In this document: one piece after another, positions 23,499 through 34,100 of the stretch
Position numbering within the stretch: position 1 is the stretch's first letter
Layout: every line of letters begins with the position of its first letter
DNA from: Marthasterias glacialis
Taxonomy: Eukaryota > Echinodermata > Asteroidea > Forcipulatida > Asteriidae
Direction of reading: 5' to 3'
DNA: 64,000 bases
Assembly (NCBI GenBank): GCA_911728455.2
Contig: OU452228.1
Location: 17,614,698-17,678,697, forward strand
Program-made: the position numbers and the translations under genes
Notes under the pieces: model-generated
Told to the model about the DNA's origin: nothing
Seen by the model: the letters and a program-made list of their open reading frames with translations, nothing else
Database searches by the model: none

Positions 23499-23738
23499 TA
23501 TATCCGACCTCCACTTTTTTAATAAGGTCGCTTGTGGGATTCATCTCTTCGATGAATGTTGGACTTAATTTTCCTTTTTTTGGGCTCTCGACTAGAAGAA
23601 ATGGTAGTATACATAAATTGTTGACCTTTCTAGAGATTTCTAACAAGTTTGAAAGGATTTTTTATTAAGGGAAATAAAGTCCAACTTAAAGAGGTGAATC
23701 GCACAATTGATCTCAATAAAAAGTGGAGGTCGGATATA
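23499..23738. mobile_element. MITE-like element with 21-bp inverted ends (TATATCCGACCTCCACTTT)
   Basis: TATATCCGACCTCCACTTTT at 23499 and its inverse ending 23738 enclose about 195 bp. Partial relatives of the terminus occur near 20211 and 23817-23920. Noncoding. Confidence 0.7.
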
Positions 23739-23959
23739 CATAGTTTTTCCATTAACTAATAATAGCATTTGAAATAAAACAAATTTTCTCATACTAACTG
23801 ACAGAGAAATAGTTGAGGTCAGATACAGCAAAGTTTGCCAGCATCTTATTTACCCACGATTTGATAGGTACCCATATTTTCTTGTAATGAGTGAAAATGT
23901 GGTGGTCGGATTCAGCATCTTTTCCCTGGCTGTTCCAATGCCAAAATCAATGACTGACT

Positions 23960-23963
23960 GTTA

Positions 23964-23995
<32 letters not shown>

Positions 23996-24495
23996 TTTAT
24001 TTACTGATGGTAGCCATGTCACCTCTAGGATGATTTTCAATGGGCCATCATAAGAGGAAACCTGTAGATAAGGGTGCTTGCCATGTGAACCAGAAACACC
24101 AGGGTAAACCCCTACTCTTCCACTATAAGTGTTCAGGGGCCGATTTCACAAAACTCTTCCTAATTTAGGACACGTCCTAGGCAATGCTAAGAGACAGGAC
24201 TAGTCGTAAGTTACTCATCCTAACTTAGGACTAGTCCTATCTCTTAGCATTGCCTAGGACGTGTCCTAAGTTAGGAAGAGTTTTGTGAAATCGGCCCCTG
24301 GGTTCTTTTACGTGCACTACCTATCCTAGTACATGGGACTTACGGCTTAATGTTCCATCCGAAGGACAAAGCAATTATGGTAAAGTATCTTGCTAAAGGA
24401 CACAAGTGCCGCGACCAGGATTCGAACCCACACTCTGTTGCCAACAACACCAGAACTAGAGTCCAGTGATCTTAACCGCTCGGCCACAAGTGTAC
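23960..24495 (-). mobile_element. tRNA-headed SINE with (ATT)n tail, interrupted by a hairpin element
   Basis: On the minus strand the tRNA-like head is at about 24490-24415 (GTGTGGGTTCGAATCCTGGT B-box-like region), followed by TCCTTTAGCAAG-type sequence, a body, and a 3' end of ATT repeats (plus-strand AAT at 23964-23996). The 167-bp palindrome at 24134-24300 splits the body. Confidence 0.6.
24134..24300. mobile_element. 167-bp near-perfect palindrome (hairpin MITE) inside a SINE
   Basis: The sequence from CAGGGGCCGATTTCACAAAA to its inverse ending TTTTGTGAAATCGGCCCCTG pairs along almost its whole length. It shares TTTCACAAAACT and CCTAACTTAGGAC with the units at 10431-10835. Confidence 0.8.
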
Positions 24496-24884
24496 TGTTA
24501 GTGTCAGGTACAGCAGTACTATGTACAATAATCATAGTCGTAATGTATTAAAGACAAGTAGGATACAAACAAAAGTCATACTGTTCTGTTCCACCTTTAG
24601 AACTGTCCCTACTAAAATAGGTGGGACCATTTCCAACTTGAGCACTAGTGAGTGTTCCAGTTGGGATGGCCAACTATAGCTGGAATTGCTGATAGCGATA
24701 TAGTGCCAGGCACCACACTGTCAGACAATGCCAGACGTGGATAACAATGGTCAGTGAGCATGGTGTAGCCCCATAAAAAGTGCCATTACGCTGGACTTCC
24801 TCCGCTTCTTGGTCCTTTTTGACGTAATTGTGGCAAGTACATTACAATTTTTTTATATCCAATGGTTTTGGTGTAACCTTATGA

Positions 24885-26440
24885 AGAGTCACAGAAAATG
24901 ATCGTGAGTAGGTCTACAATTAAATAAATGCCTGTTATTTCACCTCTGATATCTTGAAAAGCCAGTAGGCGATTTTCCAGCAATTTTGTTGAGTCGTCAG
25001 AATTTGAGCAATTCTTTGGAACAGAGTATCACACAATCACAGCAAATTGCTTTCCTCACAGCGGATACCCCTAAGGAGGGCGCTAGTAGTAGTATGACCG
25101 TCCAACTTCTAAGTTAAAATTTCGAAAAAGGGAGTACAGCAAAAACACTACACAGCTGGTGTTCTGCGTTGACTGCGCAAAACAATATGCAAGCAGGGCA
25201 TCAGTGAACACGCATTCCTCGTTGTGTTAATATGACTTTTTACACATATGAAAACAGTCGTTGAGTATCACATGACTATCAGTAGTAAAATGGAGATCGT
25301 AATGGCTGCAGTTTTAGTGGTTTTGGTGGGCTAAAATATCATCAATTTGGAGGACAGAAAGTGATCCTAAGTACAATTAAATGCATTTTATTTCATCTTT
25401 GATATCTTGAGAAGCCAGTAGGCGATTTTCCAGCAATTCTGTTAACTCTTTGTCGTAATTTTGGCCACTTTTTAAACAGGGTATCAGATGCGTTTTAAAT
25501 CCGCTTTGTCATAACAGCTTTTAAAGCGAAACTTACATCCTTTACTGGGGCGCTAGTACGACTGATAATGTCAAAATCTCAAAAAAGGAGTTCAGCGTCC
25601 CAGTTACTGGGTCTAGCAAGTAGCGTTGTCAACCCCAACGTAGACATTAATGGGCTTATTTTTCATGATTTTGAAACTTTGTAACTATTCAAACTCAAAA
25701 CTCAAGTCAAAGTGCCTGTTCCTCTCTGTATACATTCTGTCAACCTTTCTGGACAGGTAAGAATGTAATTTGACTAGACCCAGTAACTGGGGCGCTGTAC
25801 TCCTTTTTTGAAATTTTGACATTATCTGTCGTACTAGCGCCCCAGTAAAGGATGTAAGTTTCGCTTTAAAAGCTGTTATGACAAAGCGGATTTACAACCC
25901 AAAGTTCCATTGGTCATGATTGCCGAGCGCGTGCTGTACAATGTTGCCATTGTGGCGGTCGTTGACACAGCTGGTATCCTGCGTTGACTGCGCAAAACAA
26001 TAATCAAGTCCGGGCATCAGCGAACACGTGATCCCCCACAGCGTTAAATTGACTTTTTTCAAGTCAGAAAACAGTCGTAACATTAGTTATCAAAATGGCG
26101 ATTGTAACGGCAGGGTTGTCAGAGGCCCTAAAAATTATCGATTTGGAGGACAGAAAATGATCGTGAGTACAATTGAATGCATTTTATTACACCATAAACA
26201 CTTGGAGAAGACAGTACTCCAGTACAGTAGGCGAATTTTGGGCAATTCTGTTGAGTCTAAGACTAAGGCATTTTTTTTAACAGAGGTGATTTAAATCCTC
26301 CTGATCGTCGCAGTATACTACATATTCCTTACTGGGGCGCTAGTACGACAGATAATGTCAAAATCTCAAAAAAGGAGTACATTTTTGCCCAAAAAAGGAG
26401 TACAACGCCCCAGTTTACTGCTGGGTCTACCAGCACCACC
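24885..26440. repeat. three diverged copies of a roughly 0.5-0.9 kb unit, with long inverted arms
   Basis: GCCAGTAGGCGATTTTCCAG occurs at 24961 and 25413, with a diverged copy near 26224. TGCGTTGACTGCGCAAAACA occurs at about 25167 and 25981. A block with ACTGGGGCGCTAGTACGACT and AAAAAGGAG is direct at about 25543 and 26332 and inverted at about 25784-25894. Arms 25496-25615 and 25784-25894 form a roughly 115-bp inverted repeat with a 170-bp loop. Confidence 0.65.
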
Positions 26441-27179
26441 AGTCATGTCATGCCAGTTGAGTTTACTTACTTATTAACGTAAATACTTGTCTTGGTTTAG
26501 TCCAAATGTTAAAAAGGGGTTGTTGGGTCCAGGTAACTCGGACTAGGACAGGTCCTAACTATAGTTGGGACGATTCTAAAATTCAACAATACGACCTTCG
26601 GTACGGAGTGCGTTACGATCACGGTACGACGGATGTTCGTTCGCTTCCCCATATTAACTGCGTTAGAATTCACGCAGCAGCAAAATCCAACAGTCACAGA
26701 ACCCACACACTCCAGTCCAGTGAAAAACACTTTATTTAAACCACGTTTATTAACGTAATATTCAGATTGATTGTGAAAATTACTTGAAAATAATGTCCAT
26801 GTTTTGTAGACAAATACAAATCACGCTGAAAAAGTAATAGAGTAAGACATAATTAGAATGTAATCAAAATGAGTAGTTACCGTGAAGAAATCGTTGCCCA
26901 TTCCTCCATCAGTGAGCAAGTCGCCATTTTTGTTAGTGTGTTAACGTCATGGCTCTATGGCCTCGTTCGATCTCCTTTTTCCTATAGTAAATTATACATA
27001 AATAAATATAATATTCTGCATAAATTGAGTTAAAAAATACTTGGAGTATCTAAAAATTATGATATAACTTATATATCATATAACATTTAATTTTTATAAC
27101 AATAAAATCTAAATACTTTTAAATGTACCCTTTCTCTTCTTAGGTATATAATCAATGAATCCCGCTTATTATTCATCAA

Positions 27180-27251
27180 GGGGTTGTAGCTCAGCGGTAG
27201 AGCGCGCGCTTTGCATGCGCGAGGCCCCGGGTTCAAGCCCCGGCAGCTCCA
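27180..27251 (+). tRNA. tRNA-Ala (anticodon UGC)
   Basis: A 72-nt cloverleaf: acceptor GGGGTTG pairs with CAGCTCC (includes the alanine-identity G3:U70 pair), followed by discriminator A. A-box TAGCTCAGCGG, anticodon loop TTTGCAT giving TGC (27212-27214), and B-box GGTTCAAGCCC are intact. No intron or encoded CCA. A T6 run follows within 15 bases. Its pairing marks it as a real gene, unlike the degraded tRNA-like SINE heads here. Confidence 0.93.
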
Positions 27252-27258
27252 GTAAATC

Positions 27259-27264
27259 TTTTTT
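27259..27264 (+). terminator. RNA polymerase III terminator of tRNA-Ala
   Basis: Six T, eight bases after the tRNA end. Confidence 0.75.
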
Positions 27265-28633
27265 CTCGTTTTTTTTTGTTTATACCAAGTTACAAATAAA
27301 GTAGTTTCCAAATTTTTTTTAAAGAACTAATCTAAAGAATCGTTGGCCGTTCTAAAGAAATCACAGTCCTGTGAAAAAAAAAAATGCATATATGCGCTTT
27401 TTTCAGGACTTTGGAAAGTAATGATTATACAGTGCTCAACACACATCGGTGTATGGGTAAAAACACAAATATTATTCTTATCCGGTCTCCAATGGAAAAA
27501 TTTACATCTATTATGAATGAAACAAATTTGTTGTCAAGGTTTGTTGCTTGATAAGAAGAGTACTTCTATTTCAACTACATTTTACCAGTGGTAATGTTTT
27601 CACAGAAAACAGAGAATAGCGTTTTATTATTTTGACAAAGTTATTTTGATTGGGCTCTTACGGTTGAGAAAGAACTCACAATATCGGAGGAAAGATGGAT
27701 ATTTCTCTGGGAATACTTGCTCTACATGTAGATCAAGTAGCAAAATAACATACAAGTATGAAAATCCTTTATTCATTTGTTTTTAAATTTTATTTTAACC
27801 AATCATGTGAGACTTGTTGTATAACTCAATGAAACATTTCATTCGGACTGAAGACATTCAATTAATTTGAAAAATAAAAATTAATATCAATAATGTTCAT
27901 GAAAAATAACTTGGTTTTAAACAGCCTTTTCTAATTACCACAACAGCACTTTTGTAATAGTAGATGAAGACATCTGAACACATACAAATCTTTGTTGTAA
28001 CAAAATATTAAACTATATTGTTATTAATACATATAAAAAGTACTTAATGACAACCTTTATGTATTGAATCTAGCAAATTCTTTGAAGAAACAATTTTGCT
28101 AAATTTAAAATATAAGGCCATCATCATCAACTTTTTGCTGATAAATATTTATGGTTTAAAAATAATTCTTCAAGTTATTCTTTTAATTGTTTCAGCATGG
28201 AACATTGCAATGTCATAAATGATTCGAAGGTTAAACAGTGACAGCTAGATTCATTTTCCTAATGACATATAAATAAGTTCTCATATTTCTCTGAAATTCA
28301 GCCATTTGCCTTCTACAGCATCACTGGGTGGATATAGACCATGTCACCTTCTTTACAAAAAAATAGTGACTTGTACACTCCCGGGCAATACCTGACAGGC
28401 AAGATAATACATTGGACACTTGAGAAAATTTACATTTTCTATCCTCAAATTACCACATAAAATCAAGAGTTAAAAAAAATAAAAATAAATAAATAAATAA
28501 ATAAAAAACAAAAACAAAAAAACAAACAAAAAAACAGCCGAAGTAGTTTTCATTTTGTGCATCTTTTCTTCATATCAAAAGTTGATAAAAATCATACTTG
28601 CAAACGTAAGATTTTACGTTTGCTTTCCTTTAT
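27265..28633. other. AT-rich intergenic sequence, nothing recognised
   Basis: The only noted feature is a 40-bp block, ACACACATCGGTGTATGGGT (about 27439), shared with GHDC intron 3 (about 57033). Confidence 0.35.
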
Positions 28634-29110
28634 CTGTGTGCATAAAGTCTGCAGGAAGTCTAAGTTGCTCTTTGAGCCGTGTACAAATTGTGCCTACAGG
28701 AAGTCCATGCTCTGTGGCTGTTTGAGCTGTGTACAAATTGTGCCTGCAGGAAGTCTAGGCTCTGTGGCTCATTGAGCTGTGTACAAATTGTGCCTGCAGG
28801 AAGTCCAGGCTCTGTGGCTCTTTGAGCTGTGTACAAATTGTGCCTGCATGAAGTCTAGGCTCTGTGGCTCTTTGAGCTGTGTACAAATTGTGCCTGCAGG
28901 AAGTCCATGCTCTGTGGCTCTTTGAGCTGTGTACAAATTGTGCCTGCAGGAAGTCCATGCTCTGTGGCTGATTGAGGTGTGTACAAATTGTGCCTGCAGG
29001 AAGTCCAGGCTCTGTTGCTCTTTGAGCCGTGTACAAATTGTGCCTGCAAGAAGTCTTGGCTCTGTGGCTCTTTGAGCTGTGTACAAGTTGTGCCTGCAAG
29101 AAGTCCAGGC
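28634..29110. repeat. minisatellite, 50-bp unit, about nine copies
   Basis: GTACAAATTGTGCCTGCAGG recurs at 28681, 28731, 28781 and every 50 bases to 29081, with few substitutions. Because 50 is not divisible by three, a unit without stops gives long overlapping frames on the minus strand; these are not genes. Confidence 0.95.
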
Positions 29111-30050
29111 GTTTTTGGCCAATTTGTAAAAATGTAAGGTCAAAGGTTACATGATCTATATAACAAGAATCTTACACTAAAAACACTAAAGAATGTAGGC
29201 AGCTTATTGATGTAGACACATGATTAAAGAAACAAAAACCAGGGATACAAATATTAGGACTACATCCACAGAATCATTTGTTTTTGATAGGCTACATTGT
29301 TGACCCAGTTGCGAGATATACAAATTTAAAACAAAAATGTAGCTTGCCTGAGTTGCCCTCATTTCTACTTTGATCTTTAAAAAGTTAACCTAAAGAATCA
29401 CAGCTTATTGATTCAATGGATTACCAAACAGAATGATTATCTGACACTTTGATTAAAGATGCTTGGTCCGATTTTTGGCCAAATTGACCCAAAATTTTCA
29501 AATTTTTTTTTATGTAGCTACTTTGGCAGATTCAAGAAAGTTACAAGCTTTCATGTTAGGTATTGCACAAAGAAATCTGCTAATAATTAGTGGTAGTTAA
29601 TGTCTAACTCAAAATGAATTATTGTCTGGATCCCAACATTATCTCACATCCATCAGCCATTTACTAAAAATTTTGCATGTTACAGGTTCTTTGTGCATTG
29701 TTTTTTTGTATGTTTTATTTGGCTTTTAAACAGCATCATCTGTTAAAATTTGTTCAGATAAAAAAAAAAAGGTTTTCCCCAAGCAAATCAGGCCATGCAA
29801 CTGTAAACATCAACTTTTGCATTTTGCAATAACAAACAGAGCACATAAAGTTGACTGTGGATGTTGTTACATTCAAGAACCCATAGTTGCCTACAGACGC
29901 CCATCCAGTCTCAGGGATGTCATTGTTCGGGCAGAAGTTGTCCCCCCCCCCCCACATTAATGATACCATTAATCCCTGATGCCAAACGCATCGTCTGTAG
30001 ACAATACACCAGGGAATCATATTCTTTCACCAGCCATGCCGGTGGTACCA
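29111..30050. other. intergenic, no gene recognised
   Basis: AT-rich. The last part, with TTCACCAGCCATGCCGG, may be degraded upstream Penelope-element sequence. Confidence 0.3.
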
Positions 30051-30089
30051 CCTATAACAATGGGCTATGTCACCTGCACCACCATGAAT

Positions 30090-30393
30090 CTCATCTATCT
30101 ACTATCTTGCAAAGTTTGTGGTATCAAATATATAGGTGAAACATGAACTACACTTAAAAGGCATTTCTATGGTCATAGATCCACAGTCAACACCCAGAAG
30201 CTAGATACACCTGTCGGACATCACTTCAATCTACTTAATCACTCTATTTCTGACATGATTTTACAGGGCATTGAGGCACTAGCTAAGTACAGAGAGACTA
30301 TTCGTCTGAGAAGGGAGAAACTATGGATATGGCGCATCCAGACCATTCAACCCCATGGTCTGAACATCCAAGATGGAAATGATGAATAACTTT
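30090..30393 (+). pseudogene. Penelope-like retroelement, GIY-YIG endonuclease remnant, copy 1
   Basis: The frame reads NLIYLLSCKVCGIKYIGET, then a TGA stop, then [17 protein letters not shown] and [20 protein letters not shown]. This matches the C-terminal GIY-YIG domain of Penelope-like elements (YIGET, Arg and HRS motifs). The in-frame stop, probably CGA to TGA, makes it inactive. A second copy is at 35966-36489. Confidence 0.75.
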
Positions 30394-31010
30394 TTGTCTT
30401 TGCCTTCTCTTTTTCCCACAGATGTCCCCAATTTAAGCCTGTCTCGTTCACTAATTATTTACTTTTCCCCCCTTTGATTGTCTTTTGTGTTTCCAACATT
30501 TTGTAATAACCAGCCCCTTCCCCCTACACCCCCACTTTTTGTCTCCCTCTCCATTGTTCATCCGCACGCGCTCATGACACGACACGCATGTCAGCGCGCA
30601 TATGTACCAATTAGCATGGAGAATTCACAGTGCGTGTGCCTCGACGAGCGCGTGTGGCAGCAAGCCAATACAAAAGTACACGTCTTCCAATAAAAACAGT
30701 CTTCCATGCTCACAAAGTTGATATTTTAAGGGTGAAAATGTGTGTCGAACTTCCTGAAACTATCCATCTGAACATAGACCAAGGACTAAAAAAAAGTTTT
30801 TCACCGTGACGTCATGCAGCTGGGTCACACCCAAGTAACCCTGCACCATAAGCAGGGTTACTTTGGTCTGACTGGGGTGAGCCACGACAATGACGCCAAA
30901 GCTACTCCAACACACTGTGGTCAGACCTGGCTCGACCTGGAGATGCTAATGGAACACAACCGTCTTTGCCGAGGTTTCTTTTAGCATCTGGCAAAGACCT
31001 TTTTTTGGGG
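30394..31010. other. downstream flank of TBCK
   Basis: No gene seen. A block with CAATTAGCATGGAGAATTCA (about 30608) recurs in diverged form near 34694. Confidence 0.35.
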
Positions 31011-31142
31011 TAATGAATGATGTAGACTGTAGGCTTCAGTGTTGATGATGAATCAGACAAGCTCAGGAGACAAGGGTAATGAATAATGTAGACTGTAGGC
31101 TTCAGTGTCGATGATGAATCAGACAAGCTCAGGAGACGAGAT
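31011..31142. repeat. 66-bp tandem duplication over the TBCK stop codon
   Basis: Units 31011-31076 and 31077-31142 differ at a few positions; each contains GTAGACTGTAGGCTTCAGTG and AATCAGACAAGCTCAGGAGA. The right unit carries the last TBCK codons and the stop (31119-31121); the left copy lies in the 3' UTR. Confidence 0.85.
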
Positions 31143-34100
31143 GGCAAGGATGCCAGTTGGTCGTATACATTCAATTCCACCATGCATCACGCATACCTTG
31201 GGGAATCCTAGACGCACCAGCTGGGTGGCAAACTGGAAGAAAACAGTGAAAGTAAACAGGAACAAAAATGAGTGTGAGAGTTGACTGCCAGAAATTATAA
31301 AAATGAGGGTTTAATAAAACACGACCATTTGATTTGATTGATACAGTTCTTAGGTTGGTTGACTGCTGTGTATGCTAAAAAAAAATCCAGATTGGACTAG
31401 ATTGAATGTATTAAAAAACCAACGATCTTGCACTCTGTTTGTCACGACCTAAGGTGTGAACACTCAATAACCAACGATCTTGCACTCTGTCACGGCCTAA
31501 AGTGTGAACACTCAACAATCTTGCACTGTTCCAAACGGCCCATGGTGTGGAGGAATCAAAAACCACTGATCTTAAATATCCCAAGGTGTGGACACTTCAA
31601 AACCAACAATCTCACACTCTGTTCTAAATGGCCCAAGATGTGGAAATTAATTTGTAACCATTGATTCCATTCAGTCTTTTTTTAGATGACCCTTCACTTA
31701 CATTAGCGGCATTTTTCCCTCTGTTGCCAACGACGACCACCACCCTTCCCTTGTGGTTGGTGAGTAGGGTGACTGCCTTGCATGGTACCAAGTCTCCCTC
31801 CGGTGAGAACGCCTGGTTGAAGGGAATGTTCAGACTTCCTGGTATGTTGCCACGCACAAACCTGTTAGTTTATTGTCAAGGAACTGCAAAAACACACAAA
31901 GTCATAATACCAATGAGGACACATACAGTCACCTATGCTGGATGCCCTATTTATAAAGTTTTTTTTTTTTTGCGGTTTTATTTTTTTGCTTAGAGTTAGC
32001 AAGCTACGAAATTAGTAGAATAAGAAGAGGACAAGTTCTCACAAGAACAATCTACTGTATATAGCAAAGTAGATATAATCACATGGTGTTACCGCAAACC
32101 AAATATACAAGCTATGAAATTGTTTCGTTGACACCAATTTTTGATAAAGAACTTTATTTGTCAAGCTAAACTGTCAGAAAGGATACTCTTCGGAGCTTCG
32201 TACATCAACACACATGATGACTGGACGGCTGCTTTTGGTCTTCTTGGTTGGGGAGCGAGAACCAGGTACTACTCCGGGCTTCAGGTCACATAGTTCCAGG
32301 AGGTCCTCGGCTGAGATTCTTGGACTGACTTCGGACTTCAGTTCCTCCAGACTCAGTGGCTCTCTTGACTGCAGGACACCAACATTAATTCATTTTTTTT
32401 AATAGTCTGGTTATATATTTCAGAGTTTGATTTCATAGTGCTACTTAGAACAAAAATTTGCTAAGCACAGAAAATCTTGCTTAGCCCCCCAAAAAATACC
32501 AGCACAAATACAATGGACTTTACATTGTTTGCAACTGATTCCCTGCTAGTTTTTGCTAGAATTATCAATTAGCAATTGCTTCTAAAAGGGCCCAGAGACC
32601 AGGGGCTTATGTCATAACANNNNNNNNNNNNNNNNNNNNNNNNNNNNNNNNNNNNNNNNNNNNNNNNNNNNNNNNNNNNNNNNNNNNNNNNNNNNNNNNN
32701 NNNNNNNNNNNNNNNNNNNNNNNNNNNNNNNNNNNNNNNNNNNNNNNNNNNNNNNNNNNNNNNNNNNNNNNNNNNNNNNNNNNNNNNNNNNNNNNNNNNN
32801 NNNNNNNNNNNNNNNNNNNNNNNNNNNNNNNNNNNNNNNNNNNNNNNNNNNNNNNNNNNNNNNNNNNNNNNNNNNNNNNNNNNNNNNNNNNNNNNNNNNN
32901 NNNNNNNNNNNNNNNNNNNNNNNNNNNNNNNNNNNNNNNNNNNNNNNNNNNNNNNNNNNNNNNNNNNNNNNNNNNNNNNNNNNNNNNNNNNNNNNNNNNN
33001 NNNNNNNNNNNNNNNNNNNNNNNNNNNNNNNNNNNNNNNNNNNNNNNNNNNNNNNNNNNNNNNNNNNNNNNNNNNNNNNNNNNNNNNNNNNNNNNNNNNN
33101 NNNNNNNNNNNNNNNNNNNTATGTCATAACATATTTGTAAGCAGGTGTTTTCTGCTTTTGGAACATCCATTAGCATAATTTCTATTTCATACCAACTGCT
33201 TACCAGTTCGCACTCTAAGAGGCGAGCTAACTTGCCAGCGGGATTTGTATGTGACTGAGTGAATGCCGAATACCACTCAGCCCGATCGCAAGCCAATGGA
33301 TCCTTGCACATGATGTCCCAAGCTCAAACAGCGCCCTCACAGAGGTCACAGAGTCGTGTATGGTGCCTACACACAATAATTTTCCCCTTGTTTTATTCAT
33401 TTTTAAATTTTGTATTTATTAATTCTGGTTGTGAAGCTAAGGTTTCTCAGAAAACAAAATAAATCTCTATACTAACCAAGAACCCCATGGGGAGAAGACA
33501 AGGAAGGAAGTTTCAGTTTTAGATGTGGGAGGAAAATCCCAGAGATATATTTCAGGGAAAACCCACGCAATCAGGTAGGGACTGATCCACACAGTGCACC
33601 CGTCGGGATTCGAACCGGGGTCCTAGAGGTGAGGAAAGAAACCACTTAGCCACCCTGACAGCCCATTGTTTGACCTCAGTGCTGGCTGCCTATGTAAGGG
33701 ACCTATAGTTGTGATTAGCAGACTCACCAGCTCTGATAATGGGACGTCATGGTAGTCAGTACTGTAATATGAGACAGGCTTGACCTGAGATGCCGCTGTG
33801 TTCCCTTGGTCTGGCCCACGGGGTGGTCTAGCGTGCTGCCTGTACGTTGCACTCTTTGGTGTGTTGCAGAAGATGCGGATGGACTCCCGCACACACTTCT
33901 CTATGTCAATTTCTGTGCATGAAAATAATCAGCCAAAAGGAGATTTTTCTAGCGTTATGGACTGATCCGGGCCAAATTTAATAGATCTTCTTGGGCATAA
34001 AAATAAGCAAAGCACAAAACAATTGTGCTTTTAAGAAATAGGTTATTGCCAAAAATACCATATCATATATATCATTTTCGACTGGTTTCCTGCTTATTTT

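Larger units (their letters stand above)
22678..27179. other. intergenic region between FBXW7 and the tRNA gene, repeat-rich
   Basis: No protein-coding gene recognised. It holds the TIR element, SINE, palindrome and duplicated blocks listed separately. The FBXW7 promoter and any alternative 5' exons should lie here but were not found. Confidence 0.4.

Noticed and set aside
28755-29143. Minus-strand frames of 114-124 codons
   Set aside because: They follow the 50-bp minisatellite exactly and show no protein family, so they are repeat artefacts.
30902-31183. Minus-strand ORF with a duplicated [19 protein letters not shown] peptide
   Set aside because: It is an out-of-frame reading of the TBCK last exon and the 66-bp duplication.
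32607-33311. Frames of 184 and 234 codons
   Set aside because: Most of their length is the N run.
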